Shown: positions 53,424 to 62,277 of the stretch, piece after piece
Layout: the number at the start of each line of letters is the position of its first letter
Position numbering within the stretch: the first letter of the stretch is position 1
Position numbers and translations under genes: made by a program
Notes under the pieces: model-generated
Told to the model about the DNA's origin: nothing
What the model saw: only the letters and a program-made list of their open reading frames with translations
Databases searched by the model: none
Source: Verrucomicrobiota bacterium
GTDB lineage: Bacteria > Verrucomicrobiota > Verrucomicrobiia > Limisphaerales > VHDF01
Assembly: GCA_016871495.1 (NCBI GenBank)
Contig: VHDF01000007.1
Span: 24,218-88,217, forward strand
DNA: 64,000 nt
Direction: 5' to 3'

Positions 53424-54768
53424 AGATCCGCTCGAAATAGCGCTGCTTTTCCCAATCGGTCACCGCGTCGTTGAAGGATTGCAGCTCCAACCGGGCATGG
53501 TGGGTGTAGAATCGAACCACCTCTTCGCCAAAGGATTTTCGGGCGATGCCGGATCGTTCGAAAAGATCCGCGGCGTCCCGTAAAGTGGACGGCAGCCGCG
53601 TCAGCGCGGAATCCACGTAGGCGTTACCGCGATACTCATCGCCGCAATCGAGTGCTTCCTCGATCCCGGCAAGTCCCGCCGCCAGCATCGCGGCAAACGC
53701 AAGGTAGGGATTGGCATCCGCGCCCGGCATGCGGTTTTCAATCCGAAAACCGTTTCCCTCGCCCACCACGCGGAAGCCGCACGTGCGATTGTCGCGCGAC
53801 CAGGCCATGCGGGTCGGAGCCCAACTGCCCGGTTGAAACCGTTTGTAACTGTTGACGGTGGGGGCGAAAAACAAGCACAGCTCGGGACAATACTTCATTA
53901 ACCCGCCGAGAAACTGCCGAAACACCTTTGACCCCGTTTTCCTCGCCGAGTCCCAAAACAAACTGCGTGTGCCTTTCCACAAGCTCATGTGGATGTGGCA
54001 GGAGTTTCCGGCTTCACCTGGCGCGTACTTGGCCATGAAGGTCACCGATTTGCCGTGCTGATCCGCCAGCTCTTTCACCCCTTGTTTGAAGAGCACATGC
54101 TTGTCGGCCATGGGGAGCGGCTGATCGTAGGTGAAATTGATTTCGTGCTGGCCGCGGCTCCATTCCCCCTTGCTGCTCTCCACCGGCACGCCCGCCGCCA
54201 TCATCCCATTGCGAATCGCCCGCATCAACGCTTCGTCCCGCGCGGGCTGCATCAGTTGGTAATCGATGCGATAATCGCTGGAAGGCACAAGTTCCCGATA
54301 GCCCGCCGACGCGGCGTGGTGAAAACTGTGATTGAACAAATAAAACTCCAGCTCACTCGCCGCATAACACGTCAGCCCCGCCGACCGGACACGATCCAAC
54401 TGCGCGCGCAACACGGATCGCGGCGCCTCTCGAACCAGCGAACCCTCCGCCCGCGCGTAATCGCAAAGCACCAAGGCGGTCGCCGGCAGCCAGGGAATCG
54501 TCCGCAGGGTCGTCAGATCCGGACGCATTTCGAAATCGCCAAAACCGGCATCCCAATTGGCCACTTCAAAGCCGTCCAGCGGATCCATGTCCAAGTTGAC
54601 CGTGAGCAGATAATTGCAGGCGTGTGTGCCATGCGAGACGACGGATTTGAGAAAATAGTCCGCGGTAAATCGCTTGCCCACCAACCGCCCGAACGGGTCC
54701 GGAAACCCGACGACCACCGTGTCGATCAACCCCTGCCGCGCCTTCTGCTTCAGTTCATTCAATTTCAT
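53422..54768 (-). CDS. Glutamine synthetase family protein (gamma-glutamyl ligase, PuuA-like)
   Basis: 448 residues with GS catalytic blocks: ASELEFYLF, SKGEWSRGQHEINFTY, NSCHIHMSLW (ATP/metal HxH), PTVNSYKRFQPGSWAPTRMAWSRDNRTCGFRV and ENRMPGADANPYLAFAA. It lacks the C-terminal adenylylation tyrosine region of GSI and better resembles gamma-glutamylpolyamine synthetase or GlnT-type proteins. It starts 7 bp after an aldehyde dehydrogenase gene, a pairing typical of polyamine or amine breakdown by gamma-glutamylation. The amine substrate is unproven. Confidence 0.85.
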   Translation of the reverse strand: MKLNELKQKARQGLIDTVVVGFPDPFGRLVGKRFTADYFLKSVVSHGTHACNYLLTVNLDMDPLDGFEVANWDAGFGDFEMRPDLTTLRTIPWLPATALVLCDYARAEGSLVREAPRSVLRAQLDRVRSAGLTCYAASELEFYLFNHSFHHAASAGYRELVPSSDYRIDYQLMQPARDEALMRAIRNGMMAAGVPVESSKGEWSRGQHEINFTYDQPLPMADKHVLFKQGVKELADQHGKSVTFMAKYAPGEAGNSCHIHMSLWKGTRSLFWDSARKTGSKVFRQFLGGLMKYCPELCLFFAPTVNSYKRFQPGSWAPTRMAWSRDNRTCGFRVVGEGNGFRIENRMPGADANPYLAFAAMLAAGLAGIEEALDCGDEYRGNAYVDSALTRLPSTLRDAADLFERSGIARKSFGEEVVRFYTHHARLELQSFNDAVTDWEKQRYFERI

Positions 54769-54775
54769 AGGCTTT

Positions 54776-56242
54776 TTATTCCGACACGTAGACGTTCTTC
54801 AGTTCGGTGTAACCTTCCATCGCCGCCATGCCGAGATCACGGCCCAGGCCACTCGCCTTGAACCCGCCAAAAGGGGCCTCCACATGCACGGAGCTGTGCG
54901 AGTTAAGACTGAGCACGCCGCTTTGCACTCGGCGGGAAAGACGCAGCGCCCGCTTCAAATCCAGGGTCCAGATGGATCCGCTCAATCCATAGGGCGATTC
55001 ATTGACCCGGCGGAGCATCTCTTCCTCGTCGTCGAAGGGAACCACGCACGCGACCGGACCGAAAATTTCCTCCTTCCAGCAGCGGTCGGCGAAAGCAACG
55101 CCACTCAGAATGGTGGGCTCGAAAAAATATCCCGTCCTCGAAAGTCGCCCCCCGCCGCACTCCACCTTCACCGCCCCACGCCTCGCCTCGGCAAGGAAGC
55201 CCTCGACCGTCTGCCGTTGGGAGGCGGAAGCCAGCGGCCCCAATTGAGTGCTGTCGTGCGAGGGATCCCCCATCACCAACCGCCGCGTGGCCTCCACGAA
55301 CCGGGCCAGAAACCGGTCATAGATCGGACGCTCGACAAACACCCGGCTGCGCGCGCAACAATCTTGTCCCGTATTCGCGAACACACTCATCGGGGCGGAA
55401 TCCGCGGCTTTCTCCCAATCGGCGTCCGCACAAACGATATTCGGCGATTTTCCGCCCAGTTCCAGAGAAACGCGCTTCAGGTCGCGAGCGGCCAGGGTCA
55501 TGATGCGCTTGCCCACTTCCGTGGATCCCGTGAATGAAACTTTGCGAATCCGCTCATGCGTGGCGAGGTGGTCGCCGATCTCGGCGCCCGCGCCAGGTAG
55601 AATTTGCAGGACCCCCGGGGGCAATCCCGCTTCCCCGCAGATTTCACCCAGCACCAGCGCAGTCAGAGGCGAAATCGAGGCAGGCTTCAGCACCACGCAA
55701 TTCCCGGTGGCGAGAGCCGGAGCAACTTTCCAACAAGCGATCGGGAATGGAAAATTCCAGGGAACGATCGCCGCGACCACGCCCATGGATTGCCGGAGGG
55801 TGAAGTCGAAACCACCCCGGCTTACCGGGATGGTCTGCCCAAAAAACTTTCCCACCGCTCCAGCGTAGTACTCGAAGACCTTGGCACCCAACCCGGCCTC
55901 ATCCCGGGCGTCGGCTATGGGTTTGCCAATCTGCTGCATTTCCAACTGGGCGATGCGTTCCTGCTCCTTCCGAATGAGGCGGGCCATCTGAAAAAGGATC
56001 TCTGCGCGACGCCCCGGTGCCAAATCACGCCATCCTTTTTCCCAAGCCTCGTGAGCCGCGTGAATGGCATGGTCGGCCATGGCCGGATCCGCCGTTTGAA
56101 CTTCCGCGAAAATCTCCTCGGTCGCGGGATTGATCAGTCGAAGAACGGGATCCGTTTTCGTCGATACGAATCGACCGTCCACAAACGGCCGGTCGGGAAT
56201 GGAAACCCGCTTCGAACTCGCCGCCGTTCCTTCAGAATACAT
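54776..56242 (-). CDS. Aldehyde dehydrogenase (NAD(P)-dependent)
   Basis: 488 residues from ATG 56242. The NAD-binding block is FTGSTEVGKRIM, the catalytic glutamate lies in LELGGKSPN (Glu261), and the catalytic cysteine in NTGQDCCA (Cys295). PWNFPFPIACWKVAPALATGN and PFGGFKASGLGRD complete the family pattern. An in-frame extension to a TTG at 56404 adds 54 residues with no family match. Its partner is the glutamine synthetase-like gene 7 bp downstream, so it probably oxidises an aldehyde from amine breakdown, as PuuC does. Confidence 0.9.
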   Translation of the reverse strand: MYSEGTAASSKRVSIPDRPFVDGRFVSTKTDPVLRLINPATEEIFAEVQTADPAMADHAIHAAHEAWEKGWRDLAPGRRAEILFQMARLIRKEQERIAQLEMQQIGKPIADARDEAGLGAKVFEYYAGAVGKFFGQTIPVSRGGFDFTLRQSMGVVAAIVPWNFPFPIACWKVAPALATGNCVVLKPASISPLTALVLGEICGEAGLPPGVLQILPGAGAEIGDHLATHERIRKVSFTGSTEVGKRIMTLAARDLKRVSLELGGKSPNIVCADADWEKAADSAPMSVFANTGQDCCARSRVFVERPIYDRFLARFVEATRRLVMGDPSHDSTQLGPLASASQRQTVEGFLAEARRGAVKVECGGGRLSRTGYFFEPTILSGVAFADRCWKEEIFGPVACVVPFDDEEEMLRRVNESPYGLSGSIWTLDLKRALRLSRRVQSGVLSLNSHSSVHVEAPFGGFKASGLGRDLGMAAMEGYTELKNVYVSE

Positions 56243-57005
56243 GGGCCGATTGGGCTTAAAAGTGGCAGGCAAGACAAGATCGAAAACATCGCGAACCTTT
56301 CCCCGCTGGTGCGCATTCAGCACTCCATTTGGAACCTCAAGAAACCGTGCCACATGGCCGTATTGTGAAATCCGATGAATTTTGCTATTTCTTAGGTCTC
56401 CCAAGCTGAGCCAATGATCGGGCTTGGGGGTTTCTCAATGGGTCACGGAATGGGCGATGCCCACGGCGACGGAATCCCGTTGGGATTCCTAGCTTTTGCG
56501 CATCTCGACGCTGCTGAATTGCCGGTTTCTAGCCAAAGAACTCCGGCGGGCCGGGGTGCGGAATGGTGAGTAACTTGAGCATCAAGTCAGTCGGGAGGTT
56601 GAAGAATCGTCACCTCCCATCTTGGACTCGCCTTGGGACGAGGAACCAGACCGGGAGGGCTGCGTTCCACCGCAGCCCATCTTGATCACCCTCGGAAAAG
56701 GTGGGACGGCGGTGGAACGCCGCCCTCCCGGAACCGAGGTGCATGGACACCTCGGGAGATCCGCATGCACGCCGTGGTTGCCCTGGGCAATCGTCCCCCA
56801 ACAACGAAGTGATTCTGCTCGGTCTGCTGCGACTGGCTTTCAGCACCGTCGCGCTCCGAAGACGAAAGGATCCGGAGTTTTTACACTGCTTGTGCCTATT
56901 GCGGCAATTCGATGGTCGTCTGGACCAAAGCATTCACGGCGAGTAGCTTCCCTGTTGGGTCGCGTGTCCGGATGCGATTTGTGAACAAACGGCGGTGCCG
57001 AGAAA
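56243..57005. other. Intergenic region with hairpins and a family E remnant
   Basis: No gene I can support lies in these 763 bp. Contents: a strong inverted repeat (56652..56730, listed separately) and a fragment like the family E right end (GCTGCGACTGGCTTTCAGCA near 56827). The aldehyde dehydrogenase promoter should lie near its 56243 end, but I see no good -35/-10 pair. Confidence 0.6.
56652..56730. repeat. Inverted repeat with 27-bp arms
   Basis: Arms at 56652..56678 (CGGGAGGGCTGCGTTCCACC and on) and 56703..56730 (its near-complement, ending GGAACGCCGCCCTCCCG) are separated by 24 bp. Each arm is itself partly palindromic around GTTCCACCGC and GCGGTGGAAC. The structure is repeat-like and not followed by a T-run, so a terminator role is unlikely. 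Confidence 0.6.
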
Positions 57006-57035
57006 CAAAAAAAGGGCGCTCCGAAGAGCGCCCTT
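57006..57035 (-). terminator. Rho-independent terminator of the pseudopilin gene
   Basis: On the minus strand, a 10-bp GC-rich stem (AAGGGCGCTC with its complement around a TTCG loop) is followed directly by a run of seven T residues (57013..57007). It starts 33 bp after the pseudopilin stop codon. Confidence 0.85.
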
Positions 57036-57067
57036 GATGAAGTGAAAACTTTGCGAAATTCCGAGGC

Positions 57068-57790
57068 TTAGGTGTTGCCCGGAACGGCGAGGAGGTTGTT
57101 GTCGTCGCCAGAGTTCCGCAGTTGCTCGCGGAGCTTGGAACCGCTGACCTGCTGCACCGAGCCATCACCCTGCAGGATGTTGCCCTGGTTTTGGTGAATG
57201 TTCTTATCCCAACCCGCACCCTTGGTGGAGGTTTGGTTCGTGCCCACCTTCACGACCACAGAGGCGTTCTTGGCCAGCACATTGACCAATGGAGTGTCGT
57301 TCGTGACGTTGCGATCGCCCGCGAGAATGCTCTGGGGCTTGGTTTCGTCCGCTTCATATCCCAAGAAATAGCTGACGTTCGCGTTCTTGGTGAAAGGAAT
57401 GCCAGGAGCGACAGCCTTTTCGGCGAATACCGTCGATTCCGCGCGGTTGATGTCGCTCGGGCAAATCACGATCTTCGGGGTGCTCAATTCGTTGGAAAGC
57501 GCAGCAAAATGCCTCCAAATATTCTTCGTGTCCGTCGCGGCGGTAAACTCCGAGGAACCACCCGCGTTGGTGGAAACCGCAAACGGGAATTGGTCGTTGT
57601 TGTCCGTGGCAAAAATGCGGAAAGCCAGGCCGATGTTCTTCAAGTTGTTCACGCATTTGATGCGTTGGGCCTTGGCTTTCGCCTTGGCCAGCGCCGGGAG
57701 GAGCATGCCCGCCAGAATGGCGATAATGGCAATAACCACCAAGAGCTCAATGAGCGTGAATGCTTTGTTTTTCCTTAGCACGCGATTCAT
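57068..57790 (-). CDS. Type II secretion/type IV-like major pseudopilin with H-X9-DG motif
   Basis: 240 residues. A short basic leader and prepilin site precede [20 protein letters not shown], the class III signal and N-terminal helix cleaved by a prepilin peptidase. The C-terminal region carries [13 protein letters not shown], the H-X9-DG motif of planctomycete and verrucomicrobial pilin-like proteins. [22 protein letters not shown] helix follows the membrane part. The gene has its own promoter and terminator, so it is probably strongly expressed as a single transcript. No other secretion genes are near. Confidence 0.92.
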   Translation of the reverse strand: MNRVLRKNKAFTLIELLVVIAIIAILAGMLLPALAKAKAKAQRIKCVNNLKNIGLAFRIFATDNNDQFPFAVSTNAGGSSEFTAATDTKNIWRHFAALSNELSTPKIVICPSDINRAESTVFAEKAVAPGIPFTKNANVSYFLGYEADETKPQSILAGDRNVTNDTPLVNVLAKNASVVVKVGTNQTSTKGAGWDKNIHQNQGNILQGDGSVQQVSGSKLREQLRNSGDDNNLLAVPGNT

Positions 57791-57828
57791 AGAATAATGG
57801 GTTGTTGTTTTGGGTTAACGGTGCTGGG

Positions 57829-57858
57829 ACTTTAAGCAAACCGTTTTTCAAGTGTCAA
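57829..57858 (-). promoter_or_regulatory. Predicted sigma70-type promoter of the pseudopilin gene
   Basis: On the minus strand TTGACA (57858..57853) is followed, after 17 or 18 bp, by TTAAAG or TAAAGT (57835..57829). Transcription would start about 30 bp before the ATG at 57790. No Shine-Dalgarno sequence is evident in the short AC-rich leader. Confidence 0.6.
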
Positions 57859-57927
57859 CGGTTTTCCCAAAAAAATCTTAGCAGCCCCGGTGCCAGTCGC
57901 TCAACTCCCTCACCTCCAAGCTCCCTT

Positions 57928-57975
57928 CCCAAAAACTTCAGGTTTTTGGGCCGATTTCACGCATTTTTGCGTGAA
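57928..57975. promoter_or_regulatory. Two adjacent palindromes upstream of the Gfo/Idh-SDR pair
   Basis: CCCAAAAAC-TTCAG-GTTTTTGGG at 57928..57950 and TTCACGCA-TTTT-TGCGTGAA at 57956..57975. The second is a perfect 8-bp dyad directly followed by GTTGACT, a possible -35 box, 78 bp before the ATG at 58053. It could be an operator for a sugar regulator. The first could be a weak bidirectional terminator. Confidence 0.4.
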
Positions 57976-58052
57976 GTTGACTCGCGCACAACCAACCTCA
58001 CGCTTGTCTTTCGGCCGTTCCTCCGCATACTTCGCGCCCTCAACCGAAAATC

Positions 58053-59129
58053 ATGAAATCCATCGGAATCGCCATCGTCGGATGCGGCGGCATCACCCTC
58101 CAAAATCACCTCCCAGGCCTCGCCCTTTGCCCCGAAAACCGCGTCGTCGCCCTCTGCGATTCAGACTCCGTCACCCTGGAGCGCGCCCGACAACAAACGG
58201 GTGTCAACACGGTCTCCACCGACTACCAGGAAATCGTCCGCCGGGACGACGTCCACGCCGTCATCATCGCCACCCCCAACGTCGTTCATGCGCCCGTCGC
58301 CCTGGCCGCCATCGCCGCGGGCAAACACGTGCTTTGCGAAAAACCCATCGCCATGAACTATGCGGAAGCAGAGTCCATGGCCAACGCCGCAGAACGAGCC
58401 GGGGTTCGACACATGACGGCGTTTACCTACCGTTTCGTGCCCGCCATGCGCTACCTCGCCCACCTTATCCAAAGGGGCGATCTCGGACGCCCCCTCCACT
58501 ACCGATCCTGCCGCCTCCAGGACTGGGGTACACGCCATCTCGGCTGGCGTCAGCATTCTAAACTCGCCGGCAGTGGCGAACTCGGCGACATGCTGTCCCA
58601 CCGCATCGACTTCTCCCACCTGCTCATCGGCCCCATGAAACGCCTCGTGGCCGGATTGCGCCGGCATCACGAGTTCCGGGAAGGCAATCCCAGCGACCTC
58701 GACGATTGGGCCGCCATCCTCGCCGACTTCCAAAACGGAGCCACCGGCGTCCTCGAAAGCAGCAAACTCGCCGCCGGACGCAATGAAAGCTGGCGCAGTC
58801 TGGATTACGTCGAAATCAATGGCGAGGAAGCCTCATGCGTTTTCTTCACCGGACGCTGGAACGAGCTCCAAACAGGCAAGTTGGGCGGCCCCGGTCTCGA
58901 GACCATCACGATTCCTAAGGAATTTTGGACTTGGCCAGGGTCGCCTCGCGACCCGGGGCAGGGGGATCCTCTCGTCACCTTCCGATACGACCAGGCCTTC
59001 GAATTCATCGACGCCATCCGCAATCAACGCCCCTGCCGTCCCTCGTTCCATGACGGTGCCCTGGCTCAAAAGGTGATGGATGCCGCCATCGCTTCGGCGC
59101 GCGACTCACGCTGGATCGAACTTTCCTAA
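58053..59129 (+). CDS. Gfo/Idh/MocA family oxidoreductase (cytoplasmic)
   Basis: 358 residues with no signal sequence. The Rossmann motif is AIVGCGGITLQNHLPGL, the catalytic motif CEKPI (about 93-97), followed by a typical C-terminal sheet domain (SRSCRLQDW-like stretch and GELGDMLSHRIDFSHLLIG). It probably oxidises a sugar or inositol-type substrate with NAD(P). A short-chain dehydrogenase gene starts 7 bp after its stop, so the two form an operon. Confidence 0.9.
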   Translation: MKSIGIAIVGCGGITLQNHLPGLALCPENRVVALCDSDSVTLERARQQTGVNTVSTDYQEIVRRDDVHAVIIATPNVVHAPVALAAIAAGKHVLCEKPIAMNYAEAESMANAAERAGVRHMTAFTYRFVPAMRYLAHLIQRGDLGRPLHYRSCRLQDWGTRHLGWRQHSKLAGSGELGDMLSHRIDFSHLLIGPMKRLVAGLRRHHEFREGNPSDLDDWAAILADFQNGATGVLESSKLAAGRNESWRSLDYVEINGEEASCVFFTGRWNELQTGKLGGPGLETITIPKEFWTWPGSPRDPGQGDPLVTFRYDQAFEFIDAIRNQRPCRPSFHDGALAQKVMDAAIASARDSRWIELS

Positions 59130-59136
59130 TTTCCTT

Positions 59137-59853
59137 ATGACTCGTGTAGCTGCAATCACCGGTGCCGGCAGCGGCGTGGGCCGGGCCATCGCCATCGCCT
59201 TGGTCCAATCGGGTTGGAAAACCGCGCTCATCGGACGCCGCCCCGCGCTGCTTGAAGAAACGGCGAAGCTGGCCTCCACCCTCAACCCCCATGCCGCCGT
59301 TCGAGCCTTTCCCTGCGATATCGGCAACCACGACGCTGTGGGCGAGATGGCCAAATCCGTTGTCCAATCCCTGGGTGAAGTCGAGGTTCTGGTCAATGCG
59401 GCCGGCACCAACGCTCCCCACCGTTCCCTGGAAGTATTATCACTCCAGGATTACCGCGAGATGATCGATACGAACCTCAATGGCGCCTATTTCTGCACCC
59501 AGGCGTTCCTGCCCGGCATGCGCCAGCGCGGATCAGGGACGATCGTCAACATCGTCTCCGACGCCGGTAAGCTCGCCAGCCCCAAAGCCGGTCCCGCCTA
59601 CGTGATGTCCAAATTCGGACTTTCCGGCCTCACCCAGTCCATCAACGCTGAGGAACGCGCCCGCGGGGTTCGCGCCTGCGCCATCTTCCCGGGAGACATC
59701 GATACGCCTTTGTTGGACAAACGACCCGCGCCCCCCGACGGAAACGCCCGTTCCCGCATGCTTCGTGCGGAGGACGTCGCCCGCTGTGCCTTGCTGGCCA
59801 TCGAGCTGCCTTCCAACGTCATCGTGGAGGAACTCGTCGTTCGGCCCCGATAA
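59137..59853 (+). CDS. Short-chain dehydrogenase/reductase
   Basis: 238 residues. The cofactor motif TGAGSGVG is at 8-15, NAAG at 87-90, and the catalytic Ser141, Tyr155 and Lys159 (in YVMSK). The start is ATG 59137, seven bases after the Gfo/Idh stop; an earlier start overlaps that gene. Together the two enzymes may interconvert a keto-sugar or polyol, but the substrate is unknown. Confidence 0.9.
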   Translation: MTRVAAITGAGSGVGRAIAIALVQSGWKTALIGRRPALLEETAKLASTLNPHAAVRAFPCDIGNHDAVGEMAKSVVQSLGEVEVLVNAAGTNAPHRSLEVLSLQDYREMIDTNLNGAYFCTQAFLPGMRQRGSGTIVNIVSDAGKLASPKAGPAYVMSKFGLSGLTQSINAEERARGVRACAIFPGDIDTPLLDKRPAPPDGNARSRMLRAEDVARCALLAIELPSNVIVEELVVRPR

Positions 59854-59860
59854 CGCAAAC

Positions 59861-60748
59861 TCAAGTGGCCGGAATCCGCTTCTGGAACCATAACGCCAGT
59901 GCGAAGCAAGCCGCGAAGAGCCACCAACCTTGGCCGCACGTCGATAAACAGTCCACCAGGGGAATCCCACCCAGTAGTCCAGCCACGGATTTCCCAACCT
60001 GCGGTGGCTGTCTCCAAAAACTCCACCGCAAACACCCTACGCACCATCCGGCCACCACGATCGAACACAGGATGGCGAGCCCCCGGTATCCTGGACCGTT
60101 GATCAACAACGCAAAAAGGATCGGAACCGCCAGCAACAACAACGGCCATCGGCGAATCAAAACCCCTCCGCTCTCCTTCCTTGCCAGATAACTGAGTCCG
60201 GCGATGTAGGCCCCCATGGCCAAGGCGCTCCAAAGGGCGTGCCCGGTTACCCCGTCGCCCCCCGTTGAAGCAGCCAGCACGATCAGCCAGACCCGGCACG
60301 CCGCCATCAAAACGGGGCTCAGGACGAACCATTTGTGCAGGGCGTCATAAGCCAGGATCGTAAAAACCAACAACGCCACCCAAGGCGCTGTCATCGATCC
60401 CAGCACCAACAAACACAGCATTCCCAGCCCCAACCAAGCAAATCCCCATATCCAAACTTCGTTCCGCTCGATCTGTCCCGAAGGAATCGGGCGCTCAGGC
60501 CGGTGCGCACGGTCAAACTCCGCGTCAAAAGCGTCATTCAAAAACATGCCTCCCCAATAAACGAGCGTCGCCCCCACAAAGAGGAATCCCAGCTTCCCCC
60601 ATTGGCCGCCCCCTCCCAAAAGCCAGCCTGCCAAACAATTAGACCACACGGTCGGCAGATTCGAAGTCCGGCCCAGGATCAACAGACTCCTCAGGTAAGC
60701 CGCAGGATCGCGCCATGGTGGGGAAGAACTCATCTCGTGCTTGGACAT
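59861..60748 (-). CDS. UbiA-family prenyltransferase (possibly EboC)
   Basis: 295 residues with about eight to nine transmembrane helices. The first Asp-rich motif is NDAFDAEFD at about 71-79, followed by RPERPIPSG, and the second is YDALHK near 134-139. These are the magnesium-diphosphate sites of UbiA enzymes, which transfer prenyl groups to aromatic or other acceptors in the membrane. The upstream gene on the same strand looks like EboE, so this may be the EboC of an ebo cluster. Repeat DNA separates the two genes. Confidence 0.8.
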   Translation of the reverse strand: MSKHEMSSSPPWRDPAAYLRSLLILGRTSNLPTVWSNCLAGWLLGGGGQWGKLGFLFVGATLVYWGGMFLNDAFDAEFDRAHRPERPIPSGQIERNEVWIWGFAWLGLGMLCLLVLGSMTAPWVALLVFTILAYDALHKWFVLSPVLMAACRVWLIVLAASTGGDGVTGHALWSALAMGAYIAGLSYLARKESGGVLIRRWPLLLLAVPILFALLINGPGYRGLAILCSIVVAGWCVGCLRWSFWRQPPQVGKSVAGLLGGIPLVDCLSTCGQGWWLFAACFALALWFQKRIPAT

Positions 60749-60808
60749 GGATCCTCAACCGATCCAGGTCTTGGCGCAAGCCCCCGGTTCAAGCCTCGTC
60801 GTTCAGCG

Positions 60809-61079
60809 GTGCATCCCGAAATGGTCTGCCGTGTGGCGCAGGCTGCCCAGCCTGCCGTATCGCCGACGGCCCGTCGGCCCGGTCGGTGAAGCACGAGGCC
60901 CTTCCGTGCTCTCGACGAGCCGGGTTCCCTGCGTCGCCCCGCAGGCTGGGCAGCCTGCGAAACAGCAGACAGGGCTGTCTGCGTTACCAAGACGACCCGG
61001 TCACCGACACCGCCTCGCTCCAGGTCAAATACCCGGCGCGGGAAAATCGGAATTCATTGTTGCGCGATTCCTAAGAGGA
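60809..61079. repeat. Family C copy 3 joined to family G copy 3
   Basis: 60809..61010 matches the family C copies at 8252 and 13088 (GTGCATCCCG start, GCAGGCTGGGCAGCCTGCG core). From 61011 the sequence is family G (CGCCTCGCTCCAGGTCAAA and on to GCGCGATTCCTAAG), like 40003..40068. They fill the gap between eboE-like and UbiA-like genes, which contains no other gene. Confidence 0.7.
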
Positions 61080-61088
61080 GAATGGCCG

Positions 61089-62246
61089 TCAAGCCAAACC
61101 GCGCTCCCGCAAATGTGACAGGGTCCAATCATACTCCGCGCACAATTGGTCCACGACGTCGCGGTTCTTCATCGATTCCGGCAACACTTCCCAGGTGTAA
61201 GTCTCCATTTCCACATGGCGACAGCGTTCGGGCGACCTCCCCAAATAATCCATCACCCCCAAGAGATGATCCGAGGTGCTGGCAAAGCCCTGCGCCGGGC
61301 GCGCATGCAAGGGGATGTGAAAATGAATCCGCCATTCTGTTTCGTCGGGATGATGGACCGCCAGCGCTTCGTCCAAATCCCGGTAGCGCCGCAACCCTCC
61401 CCCCGCCAGCTTCGCAACCACTTGATGGAAATAGACCCCTTCCACAAAAGGTGCCAGCGCCAACCGGTTGGCAGGCGAAGGGTTCGCTCTCAGCGCCGCG
61501 CTGAAATGAACCTTGCTCAACCGGATGCCAGAAGTTTCGATCCGCTTCAAAGAGGCTTCGGGTTCCTCATACTGAATCGCCAGATGGCAGGCGTCATAAT
61601 TCACCCCCAGCCGCCGCCAGAGGCGTTCGTCGCCCGGACGATCCGCCGCCATGCGCTCCAAAAACTCCACCGCCTCCTGCGTCGTCTCCAGGTAACACAA
61701 GGGCTCGGGTTCGAGTCCCACATGCAAATCGCGCCCGCTCTCCAGGGATTTCGTCTCCAAATGCTCCACGCACTCCCACAAATGGCGCCTCATCGCGCGC
61801 TCCTGATCCGGCGTCCGGATGAACTCCTTGAACGAGCAGGGCACGGTGCTGAGGCTGCCCTCGCCGCCCGCGGGCGCCAGCTCCGCCAACAAATCAATCA
61901 AGCGGCGGGTGTAATCCAGCCGTTCCGGGGATGTCCAGTCCGGCACATAAACCTGCTCCTTGACCCGCGTGCCATGAAACCGTCCGTAGGGAAATCCATT
62001 GATGGTAAAAACATAGCAGCGTTCGCGATCCAGCCATTCGCGAAATTCACGCAAACGATCCGGAGCTGAAAGTTCAAGCGCCGCCGCCGCGCTCAACCGC
62101 AACCCGATGCCGTAGGGACGCCCTCCAGCCACCCGATCGCGCACGCGCAAGGTGTGGCAGCGCAACCCATCCCATGTTTCCGCCCAGGTCTCCCCGCGGT
62201 GGATGTTTGTGCAGTATCCGAGGTGAATGCCTCTGAGCAAATGCAT
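61089..62246 (-). CDS. EboE-like metabolite traffic protein
   Basis: 385 residues. It begins with LGYCTNIHRGETW and continues RPYGIGLRLSAAAA, YVFTINGFPYGRFHGTRVKEQVYVPDW and GSLSTVPCSFKEF, the hallmark stretches of EboE, a xylose-isomerase-like TIM-barrel protein of the ebo cluster. That cluster is linked in other bacteria to export of a metabolite precursor from the cytoplasm. GLEPEPLCYLETTQEA and NYDACHLAIQYE hold likely metal ligands. It lies 31 bp after GDP-fucose synthase. Only EboC-like and EboE-like genes are in the window. Confidence 0.85.
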   Translation of the reverse strand: MHLLRGIHLGYCTNIHRGETWAETWDGLRCHTLRVRDRVAGGRPYGIGLRLSAAAALELSAPDRLREFREWLDRERCYVFTINGFPYGRFHGTRVKEQVYVPDWTSPERLDYTRRLIDLLAELAPAGGEGSLSTVPCSFKEFIRTPDQERAMRRHLWECVEHLETKSLESGRDLHVGLEPEPLCYLETTQEAVEFLERMAADRPGDERLWRRLGVNYDACHLAIQYEEPEASLKRIETSGIRLSKVHFSAALRANPSPANRLALAPFVEGVYFHQVVAKLAGGGLRRYRDLDEALAVHHPDETEWRIHFHIPLHARPAQGFASTSDHLLGVMDYLGRSPERCRHVEMETYTWEVLPESMKNRDVVDQLCAEYDWTLSHLRERGLA

Positions 62247-62277
62247 GCCGTAAAGAGTCCCTTAGCCCATCCCGGTC

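Noticed and set aside
56243..56404. N-terminal extension of the aldehyde dehydrogenase with a GKVRDVFDL phrase like SAICAR synthetase
   Set aside because: It needs a TTG start, no further purC blocks follow, and ALDH homology begins after ATG 56242. The phrase is likely chance.
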